From Sisyra terminalis (Eukaryota; Arthropoda; Insecta; Neuroptera; Sisyridae): a DNA stretch of 64,000 nt. The first letter of the stretch is position 1. The number at the start of each line of letters is the position of its first letter. The notes below the pieces were generated by a model. That model made no database searches. It was not told the origin of the DNA and worked only from the letters and a program-made list of their open reading frames with translations. A program made the translations under genes and the position numbers. This document shows, one piece after another, positions 39,106-50,155 of the stretch. Location of the stretch: positions 12,648,001-12,712,000 of the forward strand of contig OY292279.1 in assembly GCA_958496175.1 (NCBI GenBank), read 5' to 3'.

Positions 39106-39992
39106 TTTTTAATAAAGCTAAAGTTAATACATGCATTGAGTTATTGATGACACTCTAAAAATGTTATATAATAAAAAAAATAGGACCAAAGCATGAATCT
39201 CCACTAGAAATAAAAAACTATCTAAACGAATTAATGAACCAGAACGGCACAAGTGAATGGATAATTTACTGAAGCAAAACGAAACCTGAACTTGTTCCCT
39301 ATATCATCACACCCCGTATCCAAACCAATATGTGGAAAATGGAAAATCGACTAAGACTAAGATGCGTGTGCATTTTACAATATCGCGAGACAACTGAATG
39401 CTTCCATGAACAATAAACGGAAAATAAGTTCATTGGCAGAATGTTGCATCAACCCGAAACCATCCCACTCTCCAACCCATAGTCTAAGGGATGATAAATA
39501 CGATACGTTCGGACATCATCCTATTGTGACACTCTTATCCAACACACCAAAAAAAAAACTACGCTAATACTTTCCACAAGAGACAGGACACGTTTTCTTT
39601 TTACTCTACCACCGTTTTTCGTGAAAACATTCCGGAAAATCTGGAGGTTTCGAAAAGAAGCGTTTTATCGTGAAAACCACCGAGAAAATGCAAATACCTA
39701 AATGTTATAATCGGTATTTCGATGAAAATCCTCTTTACATTTTCGATAATACGAAACAATCTCTCATACGTTTGCGTTTTACGTTTCTTTTTCGTCTTAA
39801 CGATAACAATTCATTCTAAAATATATTCCCTTATAATCTAATTTCCATATGATTGCATTTGTAGGTAGGTATTTATAAGTGGAAGAAAATCACTTTTGGT
39901 TTCCCATTTACTTCTGTCTTTCATCCGTTTAGATATAAATCCTGTAAAAACTTTTCGCAATTCTGTTAATTTTTTCAACGAAAACCCTAGGC
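39106..39992. other. Non-coding stretch
   Basis: A somewhat less AT-rich patch (39240-39620) shows no supported exon. Nothing else is recognised. Confidence 0.5.
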
Positions 39993-40186
39993 CAGTGGTT
40001 CTTAACTGGGACTCAATTGGACCCCAAAAGTTTGATCGGTCAGTCTTAGTGATTTTTTTTCCATTTTGTGCGTCTATTGTTTGTCTAAATATGTACATGT
40101 TTAAAAAAAAACCTATTTTAATTATCCAAGAAGGATTCGGTGAACACCAATATAAAACTTCTTAACTTCGAGGTTAAGAACCACTG
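39993..40186. mobile_element. hAT-like MITE, 194 bp
   Basis: The left end CAGTGGTTCTTAACTGGGAC and the right end GAGGTTAAGAACCACTG are inverted repeats with 14 perfect terminal bases (CAGTGGTTCTTAAC). CAGTGGTTCTYAAC is a common hAT terminus. The 8-base flanks CCCTAGGC and CTTTAAAC differ but could both derive from a CTCTAGAC-like duplication. No transposase. Confidence 0.75.
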
Positions 40187-40281
40187 CTTTAAACATTCAA
40201 AAATGCAATACCTTCGAAAAATAATTCACATAAAATATTTGAGCACCCAGAACTAAAAGCCAACAAAGTTTTATGTGAATA

Positions 40282-40515
40282 AAGAAGAATTTCTCAGGTT
40301 GTTTTAGATCTCCTTTTATTAATTGATGTTTTAAATTTTCCAAATTAGTGACGTTTCGTTACCTTTCGTTACTTCATTGACGCCTGATGAAGTTGCGATA
40401 GGCAACAAAACGTCGCTAATTTGGAAAATTGAAAATCATCAATTAATAAAAGCGGATGTTAATCAGCCTGAGTTTTCTTTTTTATGTTAATAAGAAGCTG
40501 AGATCTGAGCTTTAT
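40282..40515. repeat. Family A-type foldback with one full core
   Basis: The left arm (AAGAATTTCTCAGGTTGTTT...CCAAATTAGTGACG) and the right arm (CGTCGCTAATTTGG...AGCCTGAGTTTTCTT, then GCTGAGATCTGAGCTTTATC) are inverted. The centre is compact: the left half-core lacks CTGATGA because the two halves abut. Sequence differs enough from the other family A copies to be a subfamily. Confidence 0.7.
40383..40421 (+). ncRNA. Hammerhead-like core with compensatory stem II change
   Basis: CTGATGA, extra A, stem II GTTGC/GCAAC with loop GATAG, then AAAACGTC and GCT. Compared with family A (GTTAC/GTAAC) an A-U pair has become G-C on both sides. The cleavage triplet is GUC. G12 of GAAA is mutated to A, so this copy is probably inactive. 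Confidence 0.5.
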
Positions 40516-42439
40516 CATACTGTGAATTTTTAAGGAAAAATTTATGAAAATTATTCAAATTCGTAAAGAAATAAAATGATAAAAAGAAACCAAAATTGCA
40601 GGTGCATGTTAATTATAAGACGAAAAATGTAAATTTTTGTCAGAAGTTTGTCAGAAACATAATTTTTCTTCCTTTATTTATCAACTATATTTTCCGTACC
40701 ATCAATAAAGTATTCACTAAAGTTTAGGGGATCAAAAAAAATTGACTAGTTAATTCAAAAATTATGATTTTTCTTTATTAAATTGATTAATGAGGTGATT
40801 ATTACCCCATAGGGTTTTAAAGAAAAGAATGCAATTCTCTGCGATTTTAATTTTTGCTATAATTTTGTGATCTCTTGAAAATGTTCATTAGTTATAACGG
40901 TATGATAATATTGGCTTACATGGAAATTTAAAAAAAAAAATTTTTTTTAGTTAAAACTTCTTTCTTATTTTTCTTTACTCATAATCATACTATTTTTCAA
41001 TAACTGGATGGAGTAGCAAAAGTACTAATGTTATAATCACCATACATATAAGGTCATCCTCTTTAGTCACAACCACCTGATGAAGTCAGAACTCTTACGG
41101 AAATATAGGAATAAGCAAAAATAATTATTACGTTTGTTTTACGTTAGTATTCCTGCAACTTCATCCTTTTTATTTATTTATACTTTTACCAGCATGGTTA
41201 ACATTCACTTACAATGTCATTTGGTCTTAACTACCCTTAAGAACAAATTTTTAGAAGTAACTTAAAATAAATGGGAAATTTATATTTAAAAATATTGTCG
41301 ACTATTCGGTTTTAAAATAATTTTCGTTTTTCGTATCGTCTTTTTATTTAGCGCTCGTCTTGTTATATTCGTGAACAATAAGAATATCATACTTGAAACC
41401 CATATTATTATATTTTAGCAAACAAATCACCGTCTCACAGCTTCTAATAAGTAACTGGAAGTTTTTCAAAGAAAAAAAAAACTCCACCCTTAAAATATTT
41501 TCGCACAACAACACATTAAAGCCGGCTCACCAGCCCTCGAACTTCCCGTTTGTGGAATGTGTGGCAAATTTCAATAAGCGTAATATTTACGTTCACGTTT
41601 TATAATAAGACTTTGAATCTTGTCATTTTGATAACGGAGTTTCGTTAGCGTTTGTGCTATCTTTGTCGCACATTATTCGGTGTTATTGTAAGCTCGTATA
41701 ATAGACGTAGGTAGATAGATAATATTCATCCGTTGGTGGTACAGGTGGTGAAAGCTCCCTCAGCATAAAAGCCACTCGACTAAGGGTGGAAAAGTCACGC
41801 AGGGTGTGCTTCGCTGATTTTCGACAATGTATGGAATGTTTTATTAGTTTCTAAATTCAATAGTGTAGAGCTCCTATTTTCATTTACTGTCGTTTATCAT
41901 AAACTTCATCATATTTCAATTAATTCAAAATTACTTTTACGTTAAACTGAATATTTTCTGTTACGTTACAGATATGCTATTTGTAATCAAAACTTAATAT
42001 GGAAACATCGCAATTGAAAAAAAAAATGGATGGTTGGAATGAATATTTCATGTATTTTTAAATTGGCGATTCATTTTTAAAATGTTATTAGCAAAGTTGT
42101 ATCACGTTTTTTTATCCAACGGAAGTGAAATAGCTGACTAACTACCTATACAAATTGCAGTGAACATTGATTGAAATGCAACAAAAAATATGAGAAATTG
42201 TGATATCAGTCCAGCTTAATGTTTTATGAAACTTTGGAACTCACCTTTGCAATTTAATCATCTATTTTCCACTGTTCAGTAAATGAAAAATTAATTTTGT
42301 TTGACCAGAATTTTTACGAGTATGTATACATTTTAATTGGTACGAATGCTTTTTAGCTTGCAAAAAAAAATAAAACCACTTCTAATTCCATCGAACCAAT
42401 TAATACTGATACCTTTCATAAATTCAACTTTATATTTTA
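40516..42439. other. AT-rich non-coding stretch
   Basis: No gene is supported. CTGATGAAGTCAG at 41089 resembles a core start but the rest does not fold. Confidence 0.5.
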
Positions 42440-43632
42440 GTCGATATAATAGTCGGTATCATTTCCGCAGCCCTTGAAAATGGGAGGGTGTGTCTTGGGG
42501 TTTTTCTGGATGTTGCCCAGGCGTTTGATCGCGTGTGTCATCCTGGTCTCTTATATAAGCTCAGGGCACTTCTACCTTTCCAGTATTTCCTTATCCTACA
42601 ATCCTATTTATCCAATCGCAGCTTCAGTGTGAGATGTGGAGCTGCATACTCTGCCTCCTTTCCTATTCTTGCTGGAATACCACAGAGGAGTATTATTGGT
42701 CCTCTTCTTTACATCATCTATACGACCGATATCCCAACTCACCCACATACCTGTATTTTTACTTATGCTGATGATACAGCAATCCTTTCCACTGACCCTA
42801 ACCCCATAAAAGCAACCAATACGTTACAGCACCACCTCGATCTCATCTCGGGATGGTGTCAGAAATGGAAGATAAAAATCAACAATGAAAAAAGCGTGAT
42901 GATACCATTCACGCTAAGACGACTGACATACCCTCCGATTTACTTTGACAACGACACTATCCCAATTGCTTCCAAGGTTCGTTATTTAGGCTTCTACCTA
43001 GACAGCCACTTAACCTGGAACCCACATATTAAATTCAAAAGACAAATACTAAACCAACGATATGGACTATTACGTAGACTTTTAGGATCTAAATCTTCAG
43101 TTAATACAAAAATTAAACTCACCATTTACAAAACTCTTCTACGACCTATCTGGACTAACGGAGCAGAATTGTGGGGCTCTGCAAAACCATTCAACATCCA
43201 AATTATCCAATCTTTCCAATCAAAAGTCCTTCGTCGAATAACCAATGCTCCTTGCTATATTAACAACCGAATCATACACAATGATCTCAACTTTCCTTTT
43301 GTCATTACCTTAGTCCAAGAACGATTCCAAAAATTCCACTCCAAGTTAGTCGACCATCCTAACCCTAATGCCCAAATTCTTTCCTCTGAAACTCATCCAG
43401 ACAACATGCCACGTAGGCTGAAACGACGTTGGCCTTGCGACCTCCTAACAAATTCTTACAGAGTCCCGACATTGATTGGGCCCTCTCAACATGTTTCGAA
43501 AATACCACACCAGGGTCGAACTACGGTTTCTACCTCAAGTGTGGTATATAAGCAACCAAAATTTGTTAGCACATTGCATTTTATATAAATTGTAAATATA
43601 TAGAAGGCAATAAAGGATTCTAATAAAAAAAA
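42440..43632 (+). pseudogene. Jockey-clade non-LTR retrotransposon, 5'-truncated, with RT ORF open for 366 codons
   Basis: The ORF2 reading frame is entered at about 42440 (VDIIVGIISAALENG) and stays open from 42488 to a stop at 43588. RT motifs in order (residues counted from 42488): FLDVAQAFDRV (first catalytic Asp at 8), AGIPQRSIIGPLLY (64-75), YADDTAIL (93-100), NNEKSVMIPF, and VRYLGFYLDSHLTW, followed by the thumb and RRITNAPCY. The normal PQGS is PQRS here. The last part (after RRWPCDLL) departs from the expected end, suggesting a late frameshift. A polyadenylation signal AATAAA (43609-43614) and an A-rich tail (to 43632) mark the 3' end. The endonuclease and N-terminal RT are missing, as in usual 5'-truncated LINE insertions. 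It cannot move by itself, but it is the youngest-looking element here. Confidence 0.9.
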
Positions 43633-44846
43633 TATATTTCCACCAATAAGTAAAAATTAGATCAAAGACAAATTTACTTACCATAAAACTTAGAATAAAT
43701 CTTAAGTATTGTATTGCAAATAACAACTAAAATTCCTAATTGTCAATTATAATTCCTGATATGTTACAAAGTGTTCTTTATCATGAGTTGATAATACCAA
43801 TATCAAGATAGGGGTGTCAATTTAAAGATGTCTGGCAGGGTTGATGTAACTTTTAATATTGTTCCAATGCAAGTGTAAAAAATATAGCTTAATACTTTAA
43901 CGAGTTTGAGCTTTAACTTAAAACATCTTTGGTACTAGCCAAAGTTACCACCATTCATACTCCATAATTGTTGAACGTTCTTATCTTTATTACAGATATG
44001 CATAAAGAAATTTTCAGCGTTTATTTTTTGCATATAATTTATCTTTTGCAGTAAAAGTATTATAGTTATAATTGGACGTGGAAAATTAATAATCCACAAG
44101 AAAAAATTACATAAAAGCTTTTATATTTTTAACGTTATATTTTATTTTATTTTGCAATAAAAAGAAGAGATAATTTTATTATTAAGTTATACCTATTTAT
44201 ATTTATTCGTGAACTGTAATATGTAATATGAACGACCAATTTAAAACGTAGAGAACCGGGAGAAGAACAGTACAATGCTATTTGCCTAACTTCTCAATTC
44301 TTCATAATATTTTTAACAAATAAGAAAAACATTAAAAGTTTTATACAAAACCGATATTAATAAACGAGGTGTGATATAAAAAGAAATTATATTCTCTATA
44401 CATTCCGATTAAACATTCTGAATAGCGTTTATATGAATTCTATTTTTAAGGGCATACGTATCCTTTCTACTTCAACTACCAAATATAATAGTATGTTGGC
44501 AATACTTTTCAAAAGATAAAAATATATTGTGGGTAAATTAAATTCTAAATTTTAACTTTTATTTTTTTCGTAATAACTTTGGTTAGCACCTCAAGCGTAT
44601 TTTTTCTTTGACCTAGGATTGTCAACTTAGGTACTTAGACTCGGAAACTTCGGGTTTGGCGATATTTCTTCAGGTTATCAATAAAAATCTTCCGAGTTAA
44701 GTACTAGTTAAGTCATAGGCATGCGGTGTGAAGTAGAAATATGATAAATATAACACAACTGTTAAAGTTCCCAACTTCCCAGTTTAAGCCCGGAGTCTCC
44801 AGAAAAAATGAATTTTCTCTGGACTCCAGCTAACGAATACTTATCT
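43633..44846. other. AT-rich non-coding stretch
   Basis: Nothing recognised on either strand. Confidence 0.55.
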
Positions 44847-45712
44847 CCACGTTTTCGATTTTGTTAAAAAAAAAGGTTTCGTCACAATACTCCTGCGATA
44901 ACAATTGATCTGGTCATAAAAATATTTATTTATAATATTTAGAATATAAACTGAGCAAGAAAAGCTTGTGAAAGTAATTATTTTAAATACTTGCTCAGCT
45001 TTTAAGCTTTTTTTAGTTCTACTTCTTTATTGAATACAGCTCTCCGGATTTAGCTATACGATCACCGGATTTTCTATAATTTAAAGTTGGTAACCCTATT
45101 TTGACCAGTAACAAATGGAATTTGAATTTGAAATAAAATATTATCTTTTTCTGGCACTTGAAATTTTACTGCTAGTCAACCCCTAGAATAGATAATACCC
45201 CAAATTCTAATTAGTCTAGGTGTATACAAAGTTCTAAGAAAAACTTCCAAGTATATTGTTAGCTTTTTTTAGATATTTTCCACGTTTTTGATTTTATTAA
45301 AAAGAAGGTTTTTTTCTATACTCCTGCCATAATAATTGATTTTATAATCAAATAAATATATATTTACAATATTTAGAATATAAAATGAGCCAGAAAAGCT
45401 TATGAACATTACATTATTTTGAATACTTGCTCAGCTTTTAAGCTTTTTTTAGTTCTAGTTCTTTATTGAATGCAACTCTCCGGATATAGTTATACGATCA
45501 CCAGATTTTCTGTAGTTTAAAGTTGGTAACCCTATTTTAACCATTAACGAATGGAATTTAAATTTGAAATAAAAAATTATCTTTTTCTGGCACTTGAAAT
45601 TTTACTGCTGGTCAACCCCTAGAATAGATAATATCCCAAATTTGAATTAATCTAGGTGTATACAAAGTTCTAAGAAAAACTACCAAGTATGTTGTGACCT
45701 ATTTTTTAGATA
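44847..45712. repeat. Two-copy tandem duplication, period about 433 bp
   Basis: Copy 1 starts at 44847 (CCACGTTTTCGATTTTGTTA) and copy 2 at 45280 (CCACGTTTTTGATTTTATTA). The order of blocks is identical: AATATTTAGAATATAAA, AGTTCTTTATTGAA, TAAAGTTGGTAACCCTATTT, CTTTTTCTGGCACTTG, GTCAACCCCTAGAATAGATA. Similarity is about 90 percent by eye. Copy 1 holds a perfect inverted pair CTGAGCAAG/CTTGCTCAG; in copy 2 it is partly lost. No ORF. Confidence 0.85.
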
Positions 45713-46855
45713 TTATGTAAGTGCACTTATAGAAAGAAAATTTAACTTTGTTTCTCAAAATCATTTTTGATTTTACGAAAAAAGAAAATAGATTATTTTT
45801 CAAAATTGCTTGCTAAAATCAATATAAGAATAAAAATATTCATTCTTTTCATGATTTTATCATAAAAACATTATCATGCATGATTGTAGAGCAAAAATAT
45901 CAACTTCGAAAAATATAATATGAATATCTTTGAAAACAATTTTCTTTTTTTGTTTAACACTATTAATATTCCCTCAGAAATACATTAACACCTCTTGCTT
46001 TATTATTACAGTGATGCATTAATATAAGTAAAACAATATCAATACTGCTTACTACTTCCAATAACCAATCTTAATTTAAATTTCTTCTGAATATTACACC
46101 AACGATCGAGGCATTTTCAATTAAAACTTTATAAAAATAGAAACACACTTAACAATAGTTTCTAAAAACATTTGCATCGAGAAACGTGAAACGTTAAAAT
46201 AAATTCCTATAATTTTCTTGCAATGTAAATTCAGCTGCAAGTCTAAACAAATTCTCGCATAATTTTTCTCGCTAAATCTCTGACTATCAAAACAAAACGG
46301 GTCATAAAAGAGCACATAAAATGCAAGTTACATTACAAAAAAGGTGCAGTCAAAACAGAAGTGAACACAAAGTGTAAATTTTTCCAGCAAATTCAAACCG
46401 TAACAGAAGATATAAAATGTTGTTTGACGGTTTTGCAAGTATAAATCATGTTAACAAATCTAAAATGTTTAATGATTTAGAGCTTTTTGAGAGAATTCGT
46501 CTTACTTCAGTGTACCATAGATTAACAACAGAAAAGGCTGTTTGACTACTCTTTGGAAATTATCGTTGCTTTTCATTATTTGTATTTGGTCATTTGGTCG
46601 ACTGATTGAATTTCTATAATCAATTTTTCCCATGAAAGAAGTTTCATTTATACTTCAAACCCTTTTTCAATCATATTTTAGTGGTAATAATCTTTTGAAC
46701 TTGACATCGCACATACCAGGTTTAAAGACAAAATTAAAGGTAATACTGATTGGCTATAAAGATTATTGAATATTAGTTGATTCAAAATCTCCAAGACACC
46801 AAAAACTTAAAATGAAATTACAAACTTAGAGACATAATTCTAAACTAATACAAAA
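45713..46855. other. AT-rich non-coding stretch
   Basis: No recognisable feature. Confidence 0.55.
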
Positions 46856-47190
46856 GAATAGAGCTTTTCAGATGTTTTAGTAGAATTCCGGAAGTTCAAT
46901 GAATAGATAAAATTTCGAATGGTAAAATATTAAGATCGAGAAATCAATCAAGGTAGTGAACATTAAATAGCGTGGGAAATTTGAATACTTTGGTCATGTG
47001 ATGAAACCCCCAAGAAAAATCACCTTATTATGCCTAATAATTCAAATGAAAATAATAGAAAGGACATATTGGCTAAAAAAATTAAGGATATGGTTTGGCA
47101 GTTCATCAACACAACTGTTTTTGGATATAGTAAATAAAATAACGATTTTTTATCTACTAACCATTAAAAGCATCGTAGTTAACAAACGCA
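46856..47190 (+). pseudogene. LINE endonuclease-reverse transcriptase, C-terminal relic
   Basis: Translation in the frame of 46998 gives RGKFEYFGHVMKPPRKITLL, CLIIQMKIIERTYWLKKLRI and WFGSSSTQLFLDIVNKITIF. This is the conserved end of insect 'endonuclease-reverse transcriptase' LINE proteins (rkieYfGHvMR....LL.LiiqGKi.G.R....SWLkNLR.Wfg.sS.eLF). Upstream, IELFRCFSRIPEVQ and IDKISNGKILR match the preceding region (...w.DkvsNeevLrR). Stop codons near 46910 and 46970 and missing blocks show a dead copy. The clade (RTE-like or related) cannot be settled from this fragment. Confidence 0.75.
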
Positions 47191-47229
47191 TCGGTAATGA
47201 CTCCCGAAAAAGAAGAATGCAAAAATCAT

Positions 47230-47454
47230 GGCTCAAGTGTATTTTAGCATACCCACAATCTGGCAACATTGCATTTTCGACTTTGTTTTTAATTTAATTC
47301 GCGATATTTTTATTAATTCAATTTTCATATACTATAATTCTCTCTTTTGTGGCTTAATTTTCATTATGAACCGATTTAATCGCGAATTAAAATAAAAACA
47401 AAGTCGAAAATGCAACATTGCCAGATTGTGGGTGTGCTAAAGTACACATGAGCC
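47230..47454. mobile_element. Family C foldback MITE with 8-bp target duplication
   Basis: The ends GGCTCAAGTGTATTTTAGC and GCTAAAGTACACATGAGCC are inverted, and the arms extend about 75-85 bases (ACCCACAATCTGGCAAC against GTTGCCAGATTGTGGGT, then CGACTTTG/CAAAGTCG). Flanks AAAATCAT (47222-47229) and AAAATCAT (47455-47462) are identical, an 8-bp target site duplication as made by hAT-type transposases. No coding region. Confidence 0.8.
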
Positions 47455-47785
47455 AAAATCATCTTTATCAATGAGGCAAATCTTAATATTGATCTTAAGA
47501 ATCAAGCATCTTCTAGTATCCTTGTAACTTTAAGCATTAATCTGGTACACCAAGATTACAGTAGCCCTAAACTTTGGTCAAATCAGCTACACTTATCCTA
47601 AAACCTATTTTATACATCTTGAGTATTAATTGTGTTCTCTAGTTACATAATAACAAAATATACTAAAACAAGTGTCGAAAAATCTTAATAAACTTACCCC
47701 CTTACCCCATTGTCTTGTTTTCTACATAAGAAACGATATAGAACACGTCTAAAAAATATCCTATTTCATTTTCGATATCCTAGAT

Positions 47786-48010
47786 CAGCGGTTCCTAACC
47801 TTTTTCAGCCGCGGATCCCCAAGGAAATCAAGCATAATGCCAAGGACCCCTGAGTGAAAAAAAGGTGCAACTTTCGGACAATATTATATTTTAGTATTCC
47901 TTCATTAAATTAAAAAACAAAAAACAAACTTTTTCAAATGGGACCCCGAACCCCCAAACATAGCCTCGCGGACCCCCTGGGGTCCGCGGACCACAGGTTA
48001 GGAAACAATG
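47786..48010. mobile_element. hAT-like MITE, 225 bp, with exact 8-bp target duplication
   Basis: The left end CAGCGGTTCCTAACCTTTTT and the right end, read inverted, CATTGTTTCCTAACCTGTGG agree at most positions, and both continue into a CCGCGGA block. Flanks TCCTAGAT (47778-47785) and TCCTAGAT (48011-48018) are identical. The GC-rich ends (GGACCCCCTGGGGTCCGCGG) stand out against the AT-rich surroundings. Non-autonomous; no transposase. Confidence 0.9.
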
Positions 48011-48018
48011 TCCTAGAT

Positions 48019-48654
48019 CATTCCAGTTATGAATCATTACTATATCATATTAACGTTAGAGTTTTAACTATAAAAATTCTAAAAGACCTAGTTTTGTTTG
48101 TAATACCTCAAAGGAAAAACAATTTTCTAAGAACTAAAGATGAAACTTCCATATTTTTTCCTTAGTAAACTTACTGCTACATCATCAACTACTTCTTCTG
48201 CCTAGCCAAAAAAAGACCAATTTTATAAGTTCTTGTAATATATAATACTTATGGGAATTGCTTCAGGAGGACTTGGGAGTCCTTCCAGGGAATTAAATCG
48301 ACAAAAATAAAATAAAAAGTATAACTTTATAAAAAAAAAATAAACCCATATATCCAATATATCCAATTAAAATCGTATTTCTAATGCAAAATCAAACAAA
48401 TTAAAACTTTTACAATTGAATTAAAGCTACTTACAGCTAATACATTTGAGATGTCACATACAGTATGACATATGTCCCAGACCTTTGATCAAGCCATTTT
48501 TCTTATAGAATAATACCTACTTAATCCAACAAATCAAAAACGATTTTGAGGATATAACTTGGGACTTATTACGATTTTGATAAGCCATGTTTTAAATATG
48601 AATACAAATTGCTTTCCAAACACCATTTAGAGAACATTGATATGGATAGATGAA
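48019..48654. other. AT-rich non-coding stretch
   Basis: Nothing recognised. Confidence 0.55.
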
Positions 48655-48797
48655 AAAATTTAGATCTCAGCTTTTATTTTTTTAAATAAGAAGACAATTC
48701 AGGTTGTTTAAGATCGGTTTTTTTATTTAATATTTTTATTATTCAATTGTCTACGTTTCGTTACTTATCGTAACTTCATCAGGCTTCTATAAAAAAT
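48655..48797. repeat. Family A half copy with a minus-strand core
   Basis: It has the family A left end (AGATCTCAGCTTTTATTTTT), AAGAAGACAATTCAGGTTG, and a core at 48750-48788. The inverted right half is missing. The core on the minus strand reads CTGATGA, extra A, GTTAC/GTAAC with loop GATAA, GAAACGTA; the following GAC no longer pairs with AGC in stem I. Confidence 0.65.
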
Positions 48798-49470
48798 TAA
48801 TAATAAAAAAAAATTGGTATGGATATTATAAATTTTATTCTGAACAACTGCAGGCCTATTTTGTTTCAAGTTTATAACTGTTTGGGGAATTAGCGGGTTT
48901 TTGGTAGCTGGTGTAATTCTTTTAATTAAATTACTATCAATGATTTTGCTTTAATTTTATTTAAACAACAAACTTTAACTTTAAATTCAATACAAAATTT
49001 ACAAAAGAAAAAATATAAAAAACAGAAGAAATTAACTGAAGTTGTGGAATTATCTACAAAAGCGGTTTTTCTCAAAAATGCAGTTCACTAAGGTTTTCTA
49101 GAGTAGTTTCTTCGTTTATTGTCAAATTTGTAATGATTATTTTTCAAAATGCGGTTGGTCAAAAGACGGAATATGTTTTTCTAACTTTTACCGATAAATT
49201 GGTGTTTTTTTTTTTTTGAAAAACAAACAATATCAAAATCGAAAGAAGTTGAAATTGTTCCCTTTGATATCCTTATGTTTTATATTAACATTTACGGTAT
49301 TCATTTTTCTAATTAATCATTTAAAAAAATAATATTTTCTGCATAAATTTGCTTGTTATTTAAAATTGACACCTTCACTCTCTTAATTAATTTGTCAACT
49401 AAGTAGCCAAACGGGTGTTCATCCATTAATGATAGATAAACAGACTTTAAATTATTTGCAATATGTTTAG
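48798..49470. other. AT-rich non-coding stretch
   Basis: Nothing recognised. Confidence 0.5.
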
Positions 49471-49920
49471 GAAAAACATTGAGTATAATCTTGGATCAGG
49501 AACGTCGAGATATTCTGAACTGTAGATAACTATTCCGAATGGGTACGTATTGTTCACTCGAATGCAATTTGTATGTAAACTTTGACAAGCCAGAAATGAA
49601 GAAGCGACGGTTATTTTTATTATGGACCGATTTAATCGCGAATTAAATTAAAACAAAGTCGAAAATGCAACGTTGCCAAAGTTTGGGTGTGCTGAAGTGG
49701 ACTTGCCCAAAGTAGACTTTATTTAGAAAATTTAATTTTACATAATACAATATAAATACATATTTGAAAATAACAATCACTACTTTATTTCTGACATGTC
49801 ACAATTTACGTACAAATTGCATTCGAGTGAACAATACGTACAGGAATAACATCAAAACCATTTAAAAACAATTCTCAAATTTCGACGTTCCTGATCCAAG
49901 CTTATACCAAACATTGTTCC
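49471..49920. repeat. Long foldback repeat (family D) with a nested family C half
   Basis: The left arm (49471-49603; CTTGGATCAGGAACGTCGA, GTACGTATTGTTCACTCGAA) is inverted at 49782-49920 (TCGACGTTCCTGATCCAAG, TTCGAGTGAACAATACGTAC). Between them at about 49612-49709 sits the right half of a family C MITE (CGATTTAATCGCGAATTAAA, CGAAAATGCAACGTTGCC, GGGTGTGCTGAAGT). Nothing coding. Confidence 0.7.
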
Positions 49921-50060
49921 TTTTACACTCCAATAAAAAAAATCTTCCAGGTATGTATTGAAGACATCTTATGAGACATCCTTGACATTCTCTTAATTAA
50001 CTTATAATTATCAACTCCAAACTCCTTTAATATATTATTGTAAAAACCATTTTCCATAAT

Positions 50061-50155
50061 AGATGATAAAATTCAGATCTCAGCTTTTATATTTTTTTAA
50101 ATAATAAGAAAATTCAGGTTAATGAAACATAAAATAACCTGAATTTTCTTTTTAT
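50061..50155. repeat. Minimal family A hairpin without core
   Basis: GATGATAAAATTCAGATCTC and AGCTTTTAT mark the family A left end. AAGAAAATTCAGGTTA then folds directly on TAACCTGAATTTTCTT across 14 bases. It is a deletion derivative like 13111-13238. Confidence 0.65.

Noticed and set aside
39838..40165. Open frames on both strands of 86-89 codons
   Set aside because: They overlap the hAT-like MITE at 39993-40186, so they are not host genes.
41086..41125. CCTGATGAAGTCAG with GGAAATA downstream, like a further hammerhead core
   Set aside because: Stem II does not pair (GTCAG against the bases before GGAAA), there is no stem I partner, and the flanks do not match any of the families.
47938..48165. 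75-codon open frame beginning GPRTPKHS
   Set aside because: It starts inside the hAT-like MITE and runs out into the flank; no coding evidence.
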